Part shown: positions 1-10,241 of the stretch, piece by piece
How the letters are laid out: the number at the start of each line of letters is the position of its first letter
Numbering within the stretch: position 1 is the stretch's first letter
Source: Chara braunii
Taxonomy: Eukaryota > Streptophyta > Charophyceae > Charales > Characeae
DNA: 46,065 nt
Direction: 5' to 3'
Assembly: GCA_003427395.1 (NCBI GenBank)
Contig: BFEA01000665.1
Location: forward strand, 27,938 to 74,002
Program-made: the position numbers and the translations under genes
The notes under the pieces: model-generated
What the model saw: the letters and a program-made list of their open reading frames with translations, nothing else
Databases searched by the model: none
What the model was told of the DNA's origin: nothing

Positions 1-42
1 CGTCAGCGAGCAGCGAGCAGCGAGCAGCGAGCAGCGTGCGGG
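1..42. repeat. GAGCAGC microsatellite
   Basis: Four to five copies of a 7-bp GCGAGCA unit open the window. A short related run lies at 22953-22972 inside LTR-B. Only simple sequence is visible here. Confidence 0.8.
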
Positions 43-299
43 AAGACAACTATTTGCACCCCCCCTTCCGCGTCAGGTGGTGGGTGCTCCCGCCTGCGCA
101 CGTGGTTGTGTGCTGCCCCTCTGCACTTCCACATGGCAGCTTGCTGTGGATCTTGAAGACCCCCCTGGCTAGGGGGCTGCACTACAGTGCCATCTGGTTG
201 GCTGATCAAGATCTCAGGCCACCCCATAAAAAAAAAATTTGCAGTGTCATCAGGCCAGCAGCAGCTTGAAGGTGGTAGTGCTCTGCTCTTGGCCACCCA

Positions 300-735
300 A
301 GAGCTCGGTATCACCATCCTACCCACTAACCTACTCTCCCCCAACCCCTTTTCTCTCCCCCCCCCCATCATCTAATCATCTTTTCTAACCCTACCACTAC
401 ACTCTCCTCCTACCTCCCTCTTCACTCATCTTCCACAACATTTTTCTCTCCTTTCCTCCCCACTCACCATCTTCTACTAATCTCATATACTCCTCTCCAC
501 CTTTTCTGTATCCTTTTCTCCCATTCTACCACCTTCCTCTCCTACTTCCCCCCCCTATCTACATTTCCATCATTTCCCTCATCTCCCCCTTCACTCTTTT
601 CTCTTTCTCACGTATTTCTCACTTTTTTTTTTACTTTTTCATCCCCCTTTCCCCCCAACTTCGAAAATTTTCTGTTTTTCTTTTCTTTTCTCTTTTTTTT
701 TTCTTTTTTTTTTCTTTTTTTTTTCTTTTTTTTTT
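300..735. repeat. Pyrimidine-rich tract ending in T-rich run
   Basis: About 430 bp of almost pure C/T on the plus strand, becoming T-runs with single C at 680-735. No open frame with recognisable content crosses it. The T-rich end abuts a LINE 3'-end fragment on the minus strand and is best read as that fragment's poly(A)-like tail seen in reverse. Confidence 0.6.
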
Positions 736-890
736 GCCCAAGGCTTATATTTACATAGAACCAGAGACCGGGGTCCTCACAGTCTACCTGGAAAAGAGAC
801 ATTTTGAGAGCATTACCCAATTTTGCTTACAGGGGAAAACCCTGCAGGGGACCAACCCCCTGGAAATGTAACAACTGCAAAACATAAGAG
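736..890 (-). mobile_element. 5'-truncated LINE 3' end
   Basis: Read on the minus strand this ends in an A-rich tail (735-660). It carries the motif seen on the plus strand as CCGGGGTCCTCACA (768-781). The same motif followed by similar downstream sequence occurs at 17840-17860, at the 3' end of the large LINE at 17797, and in reduced form at 15687-15705. All three have the same orientation. I infer short 5'-truncated copies of one LINE family. The inner boundary near 890 is uncertain. Confidence 0.5.
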
Positions 891-1365
891 GTTAAAAAGT
901 AGCTTTCTGTTCCTTTTCTTTGTTCCTAAGTAGTTGAATCCTACTCTTAAGACCTCTCAACCAAAAGGCTGCCTGAATAGAGTGAAACTCTAGCCTTACT
1001 GATAGGATTAAGGAAACCATAGAAATGGAACCGAATTAACATCTAGCTGGGAGACGGGACCAGCGTCCCCTTCATGGGTTACCACACAAAGAGAGTGATT
1101 GAATTAAGCAAGTGTCAATGGAAAGGAGAGGGGGACTGGCAACTTGCTCCTGCGGACGCTCAGCTGAGAGAATTACGAACAGCTCAATATTTTTCTTCTT
1201 TTTATCTTTCATTTTTATTTATATTTCCTCCTTTTTCCAAAAATTCGAATTATCTTATTCCGCACCTTCTTTTCTCATTTTATTTTATTTATTTATTTAT
1301 TCTAAAAATTCAAATTTCTTTGCGGCACCCTCAAATCTGAGTAGGAGTTAGTCATTCTTGCTTTC

Positions 1366-1691
1366 GGCACACATTTTGGTCCCGTAAGGATAACGAAGTG
1401 CTACTGAAATTTTCTGTTTTTTTTTTTTACTTGGACTTTTTCAGCACATTTTGACCCTTTGGGGATAGCGAAGTGCTAACAAAATTTTTTAATTTTACTT
1501 AATATTTCTTTTTGACGGCACACTTCGACCCCATGGGGGTAACGAAATGCTGCCAAAATTTTTGAAAAAAAACAACACTTAGTTTCTCTTCACCTCCTCA
1601 TCTATGGCATTGTAAAACTAAGTGTGTTTCTCTTGGTCTCTCCTTCCTCTTGGCACATTCTTGACCCCATGGGGGATAGGGAAATGCTGTC
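1366..1691 (+). repeat. Series of four related hairpins
   Basis: Four units at 1366-1402, 1443-1477, 1517-1554 and 1652-1691 share the pattern GGCACATTTTGACCCC - short loop - GGGGATAACGAAGTGCT. Each can fold: outer GCAC/GTGC or GGCA/TGCC arms, and an inner stem TCC/GGA in the first unit and CCC(C)/GGG(G) in the others. The units are 70-135 bp apart in T-rich DNA and code for nothing I recognise. They resemble in style, not in sequence, the hairpin arrays inside the two long LTRs. Confidence 0.6.
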
Positions 1692-1891
1692 AAAAACTCC
1701 AAAAAAATAAATATCACTTCTCTTTTCACATTTTGTTTATTTATTTCTTTAATTAGTTTTATTATTATTATTATTTTTTTTTTATCTCGAAATTTCACTG
1801 TTTATTTTATTTTCTCTTTTCCTCCCCTCCATGGTTATTATTTTCTTTTCTTGATTAGGTCGCCGCTACCCTCCCCTAACCACCCAAGCCC

Positions 1892-1940
1892 TGGTTAGGG
1901 TTTTCTTAGGGTTTTCTTAGGGTTTTTCTAGGGTTTGGGG
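1892..1940. repeat. Degenerate telomere-like repeats
   Basis: Four copies of TTAGGGTTTTC/TTTCTAGGG-type sequence resemble the plant telomere unit TTTAGGG but are spaced irregularly. They sit about 115 bp left of the long LTR. They may be an interstitial telomeric remnant or chance. Confidence 0.45.
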
Positions 1941-2061
1941 TTGAACTTCTCCTAACCCCCCTACTGTCCCACCTCCTCCCGTCAGGCACAAACGACTCCT
2001 CTCCCCTCGACCGGATTCGTGCCACCATCTCACGCACGACCCGCTAGTCACAGTGTCGGTA

Positions 2062-2083
2062 CGAATACCCTTCCAAGGGTATC
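2062..2083. repeat. Terminal hairpin of LTR-A
   Basis: ATACCCTTCCAAGGGTAT is a near-perfect palindrome just inside the LTR end. LTR-B has ATACCCTTACAAGGGTAT at the same place (22212-22229). A second perfect stem, GGCCGGC/GCCGGCC, lies at 2271-2290. Confidence 0.7.
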
Positions 2084-3130
2084 CGCCCTGGTTTTTGCCA
2101 ACGGCAAAAAAAAATAATAATAATAATAAGTTTGGTTTAAAGTTGAGTATACTGCGCGAGGCGCGGCAGTGTCTGTGGTTTACGTTGACTGGATGATTGG
2201 CTAAGGTAGAGAGCGTGTGGACGCACAGACTTAAGGTGCAGGTGATCTTTTTTTTGGTTGATGTTTGTGAGGCCGGCATAGTTGCCGGCCAAGTTTTTTT
2301 CTTTTTTCTGATTAAACTAGGATTAGAAAGATGTTGTCTCCTGATTGATATCCTTACTTATGACTTGTGTGTACGTGCGGAGGATGACATCGACAATACC
2401 GTGGTTTTAGAAACGTTTCGGTGGATCTGCACGTCGTTCAATATTAGTTTATTTAGGTGTCCGTCAAAGCTAGACCTAGCCTTGGGCCTAGCACTAGCGG
2501 CTATAGCGTCGGACTTTCATCGAAGAGGTTCAGGGATCAAGGTCGAGTGGTGACGATGCGGGGATATCAGAGTAGTGCGAAGGCACCGAGGGGTAGGGAG
2601 CCCGGCAGGGCTATCCCCTTTGGTTTCGTCAGCGGCGGCGTCGGTCTCTTTTTCCTCGACCATCGTCTTCTGATGACTAAAAGCTTTTAAATATTTTTTA
2701 TTTATATTTATTGTCGTATTATTATTATTTTGCTCCGGCGTTTCTTCACTCGGGCGTGAGGCTGAATTTGGAGGTCGTCGCGACGGTCAAGGACCTCGAA
2801 TGCTCGTCTCCTTTGGTTGACCTACGGTTTCTTGTGAGTTGGGGTGCTGACAAAATTCATCTATTCCGCCGTCTTGAAATAAGGACCGAGGAGTTCAATG
2901 TGTATGGAAGTTGGTGGGTGATTAGTTCGCGAGGCAGAAGAAACTGAGTAGCGAGGACTTTTTGTGGGTGTACCGCCATCCGCCACTATTTGTTGTGAGA
3001 GGTTTGGGTGTGAGTGCTTCGTTGGGACCCGGAACATGACGAGTTGTGCCCGGGGCGCCTCAAGAGGTTAACGGGACATCTGGTTTTCAGGCCTGAAATT
3101 TCTGAAATTAGGGTTTCATGTTTTTTTGGA

Positions 3131-3270
3131 ATTTCAAGTTTTTGCTATATATGCATTTTGATAGGGTTGTCGTATATGAAATTTGGGGTTATTTGGATTT
3201 TTTCAAGTTTTTGCTATATATGCACTTTGATAGGGTTGCCGTATATGAAATTTGGGGTTTTTTGAAGTTT
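3131..3270. repeat. Two-copy tandem repeat, about 69 bp
   Basis: Two adjacent copies share TTCAAGTTTTTGCTATATAT and TAGGGTTGYCGTATATGAAA with only a few differences. They lie inside LTR-A. Flanking TTTCTGAAA repeats occur at about 3098 and 3290. Confidence 0.75.
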
Positions 3271-3822
3271 TAGAATTTGCGCTGTTAAGATTTCTGAAAT
3301 TTCTGAAATTGGTCGAGTTTTTTTGGGGCCAAATTTCATGGAAATGCACCTTTGACTTGCTGTTTTATATGTTTTTAATTGTTTTTTTTAGGTTTTTTTT
3401 CTGTGATGGGGTCGTAAGAAGTGCACTCTATAGATTGGTGTGACGTGTTGTTAAAATGACTGTCTGGTTTTCTTTTAAATGGGCCTGAAAAATGGGTGCT
3501 CGGTTAACCTACTCTCAGGAATTTAGGAGTGGGCGAATCCGATTCTGAAGTCAGAATTAGTAATGAGCAGAAAGGAAATTAGTAGGGAGAAAGCTTGCGC
3601 GGAGCTATGGTGAAGGCGGAAAGAAGAGAGATAGAAAGTGTATAGGATCATTGAATGTGAACATAAACGGGCAAGGGAGGAACCTACGCGAAAATTTTAA
3701 AGGCAGGCGAGCTCGAATTCATGATTAAAATAAGACAAAAACTAGTGTATGACCTGGTTAGTAAAGGGAAGTGTGCGCGAAGGGAACGAGGTCACAGTTA
3801 TGGTAGGAGTGAAGATTACTTA

Positions 3823-3854
3823 GCTCACCTGTTTCTTGATGAAAACAAGTGAGC
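3823..3854. repeat. Hairpin with counterpart in LTR-B
   Basis: GCTCACCTGTTT pairs with AAAACAAGTGAGC across a 6-7 nt loop. LTR-B has a hairpin with the same apex (GTTTCT-loop-AAAAC) but different arms, TCGCCC/GGGCGA, at 23873-23900. The apex is conserved and the arms covary. Confidence 0.6.
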
Positions 3855-4510
3855 CAAGACTCGTATCAGAGGCTTTAAAGGCCGGCAGGCATGATGGTAA
3901 TGTTAGTTTTAATGGTAGATTAATAGAATGAGAGTTAGAAAGGAAGAAGGTTGCGAGTAGGAGGAGTAAAAAGCAGGAGTGAAAGTGCGTCGTTCCCTCG
4001 CATTTAGTGATAATTTGTGTGCCTTTTTTTTTTTTTTTTACTGGCTTCAAAAAGCAGAGGAGAGCAAAGGAAAATAAATTCATGTTCACGACCGAAAGAG
4101 AAGGCACTTCTCGCTGCCATAAAATGTGACAGAGGTTGGAAAACGGCCGTCCATCGTGAAATTAACTGATGTTTGTCCTCCCAGTGTACCTATCCTTATC
4201 GTAACCCTGTGAAACACGTTGGACATGACTGTTGATTCGTGGTCATTACACTCCGGTCATTCATCCGGGAATGCTATCATTGAGAAGTTGTTATTGATAG
4301 TATTATTAATGGAGATTGGTTTGTAGTCCTTATTGAGGAAGTTGCTGGCAGTATAGTCATCCCGAGTCCGAGCGTAAGAGAGAGAACCTTGATCAAACCG
4401 TTGCCGTATGTTGACAATTATGACTCTTGCGTTGTTATGACAGTCAGAGCAAGTACCGCCGAGCATTAGGTGTTGAGGTAAACTGAAGGTATCGTGGCCA
4501 GGTTTTGGGG

Positions 4511-4562
4511 AGGCTACAGTATTTTGAGAAGAAGCTAGGCTACAATACTCTGAGAAGAAGCT
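4511..4562. repeat. 26-bp tandem duplication in LTR-A
   Basis: AGGCTACAGTATTTTGAGAA and AGGCTACAATACTCTGAGAA begin two consecutive 26-bp units. Nothing else is recognised in 3900-5050. Confidence 0.7.
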
Positions 4563-5558
4563 AAGTACGTGGTGTTGTTGTTGGCAATAACAATAGTCCA
4601 CACGCAGTTGAAACTGCATAGCGGTTGTTGCCGAGGCGGGTTTGAAATTACGACTGTATGTGCTGAGTATATTATTGCGTATTCTGCTGCTGGAACACGA
4701 CCAAGTGAACTAACTGCAGACGAATAGCGAGAGAGTGAGAGAGAGAGAGTGCATGTTTGGCAAAGCTAGAGCAGAAAGGGCAAAGTACGAGTTTGAAGGA
4801 TTTTCCTGTTGATCGGCGCAAAAAACGTCTCGTCGATCGAAGCAGCAGCGGACCAGCCATGGAGGGCAGACCAAGTAGTGACCGGAGTGCCTTTCGTTCT
4901 ACCAAACGAATTAGTTGGAGGGAGCCACGATCTTGCAGTTCCACTTATAACCAACACTCTTTGGGTCACGCGAGATGCTGAGGGACTGAGCTGGTTGAAG
5001 GGGGTGGGGTGGGGAGGACTTTCGCTGTGGTTCGGGGAGTCGTCAGGAAGTCAATAGTTGAAGGTTGACTTCGGTTGACCAAGTTGTTTTGTGCGTTGGC
5101 TGCCATTGCGGGGCCCTCAGGCGATGGAAGACAACAAGGCTCTCTCATGAGATTTAAGTCAGTCCCTCTCCTGTATCTCGAGAGTTTGAAACCCCTCTTT
5201 CTGTTTTTTTTTACTCTAAGTCTAATCTGGTTCAGAGAGGAAGGCGGTAGGCGGGATTGCAACACGTAGGACCGCAAGAAAACTCTGTGGGAGTCTGCCC
5301 ACCCATTGTGGGAGCTTTGCTGGAGCTTAGGAGGAGTTTTGGAGGCAGGAAACTGAGAGGTAATGATTTCATCCTCCTTTTTATAAACCCAGTTATAACC
5401 CATATTTGTAATTCCTGTTGTGTTTGATTGAGTATATTGTTTGTACCCCTACTTTGACTTTCAATTTGACTTTCAGGACAAACCACAGAGGAGGATGGGA
5501 GGAAGGCAGTATCGTTTGTGTCTGACTGGGTCACTGAGGTGACTGGGTCAGTCAAAGG

Positions 5559-6288
5559 CTGGGCAAATCTCCATAAGTTTGGGGAGACCCAGTGCTATGT
5601 TTATTTTCGAGTTGCATGGAGGACCAGACCCGTTCCATAAATTTGGGTGGTCTGGTTGCTCTGATTTGCGAGGGTTGTCTGTGGTTGACTTTTTGAGGAC
5701 CAAACATTGTCCCATAAGTTTGAGTGGCTTGGTTGCTTTGGTTATTTTAGGTTTTCTCAGTTTCTTTTGGTTGGGAACGGGGAACTTTGAGCATGTTCCA
5801 TAAGTTTTGGTGGCTCAACCTCTTCCTGCTTCACCATTAAGAGAATAAATTAGGCGGAGGACCAGACATGTTCAATAAGTTTGGGTGATCTTGGTGCAAT
5901 GCCACGCACATGCTGGAACCAAAAGGTTATAACTTGACCATATTTTATCACTATTTTACCTACGAACAGGTCAGTCAGACATTCTCCCATAAATTTGGGT
6001 GGTCTGACTATAGCTTATCACAAATTGAAGAGATTATTAATTAAGAATAAACTTGTGGTGAGAAGGGGCTGACTGAACCTCGAGCTAAGATGACTGGTTC
6101 AGTCATATGCTATCTTAAAAGATTAAGTGCAGATAATTATATATAACTGAGATATTTAAATAGTTCAGGGCGACTACGCTGGCTAACCTAGTCATATGCC
6201 CAAGGAAGAGAAAAGTTGTAGTGCCCTCTATTTGTGTATACTCAATAACTGAGCTAGACATTGTTCCCTAAGTTTGGGTGGTCTAGCT
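5559..6288 (+). repeat. Covarying hairpin array in LTR-A
   Basis: At least seven hairpins share the apex CCCATAAGTTTGGGTGG, while each has its own complementary arms. Examples: 5559-5592 CTGGG/CCCAG; 5623-5656 ACCAGACC/GGTCTGGT; 5699-5733 ACCAA/TTGGT; 5787-5818 TTGAGC/GCTCAA; 5861-5895 ACCAGA/TCTTGGT (bulged); 5973-6009 AGTCAGAC/GTCTGACT; 6252-6288 AGCTAGAC/GTCTAGCT. A further stem at 6071-6104 (GACTGAACC/GGTTCAGTC) lacks the apex motif. Units are spaced 35-240 bp apart and several are followed by CATATGC-like sequence. No coding frame runs through the array. The structure is expected to form in LTR RNA. Function is unknown. Confidence 0.8.
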
Positions 6289-6303
6289 GTACGCCTTATG
6301 TAC

Positions 6304-6384
6304 ATAGTCTTTCAATGATTTGTCCCTTACATAAGGCGTATCTACGCTGGCTAGGTATAAGGGACAAAATCATTGAAAGACTAT
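6304..6384. repeat. Long inverted repeat with short loop
   Basis: CATAGTCTTTCAATGATTTG and CAAAATCATTGAAAGACTAT form about 28-bp arms with one inserted base, separated by about 24 bp. The loop contains TACGCTGGCTA, which also forms the loop of the small stem GACTA/TAGTC at 6172-6193. It sits at the end of the LTR-A hairpin array and could yield a stable RNA hairpin. Confidence 0.85.
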
Positions 6385-6539
6385 GAACTATTGTTTGACA
6401 AGGTTTACCTTGGGCTGGTGAGAGTACTTAACTTGGTGGTTTGGCTTTGCATGTGGTTGAGTGGGATCACTACTGAGTCCGAGTTTCAGTTTGACAGATA
6501 GTTGCTTTAGTTGCTCGCCACGTGCTAGAGCGATATTCT

Positions 6540-7130
6540 GAGTTAATTTTTTATATTTGGCTTTGTATAAATTTTGGTAAGTTACTTTCTCTACGGGAAG
6601 CGTTGCCGAAAATTTTGCAAATCCAAAGAGTTAGTCAAAATTTGACTTTTCAAAGTTCAACTTGTCTAAATTATATATATGGCTTAATACAAATATGAAA
6701 AGTCTCATTTTCTAAATGGAATGCTGCTTAATTTTTTGCTAATTCAGGGAGTTAGACAAAATTTGACCTTGAGAAGTCAAAGTTATTTTCGATTTTGGAC
6801 TTAGTTTTGTATAAATATTGGGATAACACTTTTCAAAAGGGAGTGTTGTCGAAATCTTTACAAATTTAAGAAGTTAGTTAAATTTTATCTTAATTAAACT
6901 CAAGTTTTTGCTTTGAGTTCGTATCTGACTTTGTATAAATCGGGGAAGTCTCCTTTTCCAAGGAGACTGCTGCCCAAATTTTTACTAATTTAGGGAGTTT
7001 GACGAAATTTGACTTTTCATAATTAGAGAATACTTCAGTTGTTATATTCGAGCTAATATAAATTCTGAAAAGACCTTTTTACTACGGGAAGCGTTGTTGA
7101 AATTTTCTTAGTTTAAACTCTAGAGGAGTA
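6540..7130. repeat. Five degenerate ~120-bp tandem repeats
   Basis: The core TACGGGAAGCGTTGCCGAAA or a mutated form recurs at about 6593, 6715, 6836, 6956 and 7078, each followed by a GAGTTAG-type segment and AAATTTGAC. LTR-B has two better conserved units at 29193 and 29279, 86 bp apart, so copy number and spacing differ between the LTRs. Confidence 0.75.
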
Positions 7131-7384
7131 AAATTATATTTTGATAGGTGACGATTCTGACGATTCACTTTGTATAAAGAAAATTTTGTCAAAATCTACC
7201 TTTCCTTGGGCACTTACTTAAAGGTAGATTTAGTTTTAGTTAAGTAGAATGATTTCGAGCAAGATTGTGATATGGGGATTATTCTCCATGGACTTATAAA
7301 TTTAGCTTGGGGATTGGTTTGTTTTGTGTTACAGGTCCTCTTGATTGATTGATTCAGGATTTGGGCTAGATTCAGCTTGATCCT

Positions 7385-7455
7385 ACAAGGATCATCTTAT
7401 GTTATCACTGATAACAGGTCGGTTGTCGATTCATCGACTTACGATTCAACTCCAA
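7385..7455. repeat. Conserved stem block in LTR-A
   Basis: GTTATCACTGATAACAGGTC is shared exactly with LTR-B at 29549-29568, and GTTATCACTGATAAC is itself a 6-bp-arm hairpin. It is followed in both by GGTTG...CAAC-type pairing. This is one of the best conserved blocks between the two LTRs. Confidence 0.7.
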
Positions 7456-8099
7456 TTTACTCTTGCCACTCAACCTAAAAACTTCAGCCATGTGGTTTGA
7501 TATGTTTCGTTGTGTTTTTCCCCGGACTTTATTGAATGGTCATTTAACAAAGGTACTGAGTACTTTATTGCTAGAAGGGTGCGCTAAGGTTGTGATTTGT
7601 GTGGCTAAAGCAAGGGGTATGAACGCAAAGAATGGTTGAAGTTGACCCCATGTAGTGCATGGACTTTTATTGAATCTTTGATGTGATTGCATGTATGTTT
7701 GTGGTTCGGACTCTGGATGTGGCTGCCTGTGATCACATATATATATGGCTAAGAGAAGTCTCATTCTGACTGTGAGAAGTGATCGTCCTATATTGATGAC
7801 CCTTATTTATAAATGGACATATTTATGACTTGAGTGTTCGCACGGTCTATTGTGACAGCGCGCAAGGGTTAAACAGATTATGCGTTGAGAGAAAAGGGAG
7901 ATCCCCTTTTATCCTTTCCTTTTTAGAGTTTTTATATAGTTGGACGTTGTAGTATGTGACAACCGTCAAAGTCAAACCCATTGATTTCTCTCAAGGCCCT
8001 AGATGATAGACCTGGTCTTCAGGGCGATAAGAGACGATTCTCACCACAGGTATAAACCTGTGTACCACCCACTTTCCGGAAGATGCAGAAGAGGGGGTG

Positions 8100-8875
8100 G
8101 TTCTCAACCGCACTTGACGGTTGTCTAGCGTCGAGAGATTAACCTCTCAAGGCGCGTGTCAACCGACACTTGAGTGTCGAATGCGACCCTCGAGATTAAC
8201 GAGGACCGCATGAGCATGGGTACTACATAGTACGTCATCATTGCGACCGCTTGCGTATGCATGCGTTGCTAGTCGATATGAGAAGGCCTTGCGTCCGCGC
8301 GGTTTCATACAAAATCTCCCGCGCGACGCCTATCCGATTTTTGCGTCGGAAGGTTATGGGATGGCTACTGAAGGGATTAGGAGTGTTTGTTGTGTTGTTC
8401 GTTTTGAGTTGTTCCGTGTGTGTGAGTAGTGTGGCGTACGCGTGGTGTGCGGGATGCGTCCTAGTCGACCGACGACGGGTTGCGCTTGGGACCTCAGGCC
8501 CCCAAGGTGTCCGTTCGCGTACGGGTCCGATAAAGGCGTAAGACCGCACATACCCCCTATGCTACAGCGAACGAGAAACGCCCTCGGCTGGTCCAACTCT
8601 GCGATTGCAACTGATTAACTTTCGTACTGTGGACTGGTAGCTTGGCGGGGATACGCCCACTGAAGGGAGGTGACAGCTCCCGCAAGGTGGAGGTAAGTCG
8701 TGCCTCGCGTACGCTGTATCCTGTCGTAGGGGCTCGCGAGAGGTATGGCTGGCGCACTCGGTTGGAGCGGCTTGTGGAAGCTCCATGTGTGTTCACGACG
8801 AGGTAAACCAACTCCTGCGTGACGCGGCCGGGAGGGTTCCGCCCTTTGTGCGGCGCGGGATTGATGCGCTCGACA
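8100..8875. repeat. Conserved right-hand portion of LTR-A
   Basis: This segment matches LTR-B 31010-31785 with high identity, for example CCCTATGCTACAGCGAACGA (8557/31492). Small stems recur: GACACT/AGTGTC in A, GACACT/GGTGTC in B, and GACACC/AGCGTC in a duplicated B block at 30470-30490. GTACTA/TAGTAC in A appears as GCACTA/TAGTGC in B's duplicate. B therefore contains part of this block twice (30420-30640 and 31010-31230). Confidence 0.65.
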
Positions 8876-9960
8876 CGGGGCGAGCCGACCCATGACTACC
8901 CACTCCCTCTCACCGGTGGTCCCCTGTCCCCATACCACAACCCATCTCTCCCCCCACCTCCCACAATATCTACCTCTCTTCCTCCACTGCCCACGGACAG
9001 GGCTACAGCTGAGGAGATCGTCGCGGCGGTGTCCACCTCTCAGGCGTCCACCCACCCGACGGTCCAGGGTCAGCCCTCTGTGGACCCCATGAACCTTCGC
9101 GTTGTTCTAGCGTCTCTCCTTGCACCTCTGCAAGCGTGACTCGGTGTGCTTGCACCCCTGGAGAGGCAAGTCAATGCGCTCGCCCTTGAAGTTCACCGCC
9201 TCAAGGGTTATCCTCATCTCTCTCCCCACCGCTCTCAAACCCCATCCCCTACCGGCTCAGAGTCCGACTCTCCAAGACTTTAGGGACGGAGGCGTAGTGG
9301 TTTGTCCTCCTCCACGGCCCAGGTCCAACACTCCCCCTCCGCAGTGGTGAGTGTTGTTGTTGCTCAGACCATACCATCTGCTGCGGCCCTTCCATTGCCC
9401 CCTGCCACTTCCGCCGCCCCTGCCGCTTCGGCCACTGCCGCATGTGCTGTCGCCCAGATACCGGTATCTAGCCAGGCAATTTCATCTACCCACCCTGGTG
9501 CTACTTCCCAACTTCCTGCACCGGATGGGGCACTATGGCCCGGAGTTCTTCCTCCTCCCGCTAGGGTACTCTCTCCACCTTCTCCACCTCCGACCCCGCG
9601 CACCCAGCGGTTGGGTACCCTACAGGCCACCGTGGCGCAGCTCCAGGCGGAAATTCTCTCCCTAAGACAGACTCACCCTGCATAGGTTGCTCACCCTTCT
9701 TCTTCTTATACCGCTCCTCCCACCTCTGTCTTGCTGGCTTGTTTCCCTCGATCGGCTCCCCCCCCTCTACCCTCCTACCTCGCTACTCTGTTACAGTTGG
9801 TTGTGGCCGTTGCATCCACGTCTGCTGGACCTTCCACCAGCAGCCCCGACTCTTAGCCTGCTACCACTTCTACCTCTGCACCGGCCTCGACATTTGCTGC
9901 CGCAGTGCAGGCCCATCGACCTCTCTCCCCTCATCGTCAGTACAACGGTCCCACCCTTGT
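8876..9960 (+). pseudogene. gag: Ty3/Gypsy gag remnant
   Basis: The Gag region of the retroelement, read in the frame that is open from 8819. The translation is rich in Pro, Ser and Ala. It contains two short coiled-coil-like stretches, LAPLERQVNALALEVHRLKG (after the stop near 9138) and LGTLQATVAQLQAEILSLRQ (just before the stop at 9683). No CCHC zinc knuckle or clear capsid core is visible, so the region is probably deleted internally. In-frame stops at 9137 (CGA to TGA, inferred), about 9281 and 9683 break it. An ATG at 8864 lies inside the LTR end and the true start is uncertain. Assignment rests mainly on position between the LTR and protease. Confidence 0.55.
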
Positions 9961-10241
9961 GCATATGTCGGACATACCTGATTAGGTACGACTTTATCCT
10001 TGGCACTCCCTGGTCTTGCCGGTTTCGGAGCACAAAGGCCGACTGGGCGACTGAGACACTCGTTCTCAAAACGAAGTGTGGATAAACCCATCGAGTCCCC
10101 TTTATTGGAACCAAGAGGGACACCTCTCCAGACCTACCTCCCCATGACCCTTGTCCCTCTGGGTCCCACCCAGACATCGCCTTCATTTCTCCTCGTTAGT
10201 TTGCTCACTTCATATGACAGGAGGACTTCACGTTCTACTCA
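9961..10241 (+). pseudogene. pol: Retroviral-type aspartic protease remnant
   Basis: Only the C-terminal end of the protease is seen: YDFILGTPW followed by ADWATETLVLK, the usual Gypsy ILG-x-PWL...DW block. The catalytic D-S/T-G motif is not found, so the N-terminal part is deleted or destroyed around 9960-9990. The frame is the same as the downstream RT. It is broken by stops at 10083 (TAA), 10197 (TAG) and 10215 (TGA). The last two are explained by CAG to TAG and CGA to TGA. Confidence 0.65.

Larger units (their letters stand above)
2054..8875 (+). mobile_element. Giant LTR of Ty3/Gypsy element (LTR-A)
   Basis: The left end is defined by TGTCGGTACGAATACCC, homologous to the left end of LTR-B at 22201. 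The right end is CGCTCGACA at 8875, where homology with LTR-B stops (31785) and the gag-pol region begins. TGTCG and CGACA form 5-bp inverted ends as expected of LTRs. Collinear homology blocks with LTR-B are 5101-5395/27046-27310, 6505-6530/28946-28975, 7375-7460/29515-29605, 7930-7985/30885-30945, 8100-8300/31010-31215 and 8340-8875/31262-31785. At 6.8 kb it is longer than most plant LTRs. No TGG-starting primer binding site follows the end, so the priming mode is unclear. Promoter and poly(A) sites are not resolved. Confidence 0.7.

Noticed and set aside
8876-8900. Standard primer binding site after LTR-A
   Set aside because: The sequence after CGACA is CGGGGCGAGCCGACCC, with no TGG start complementary to a tRNA CCA end.
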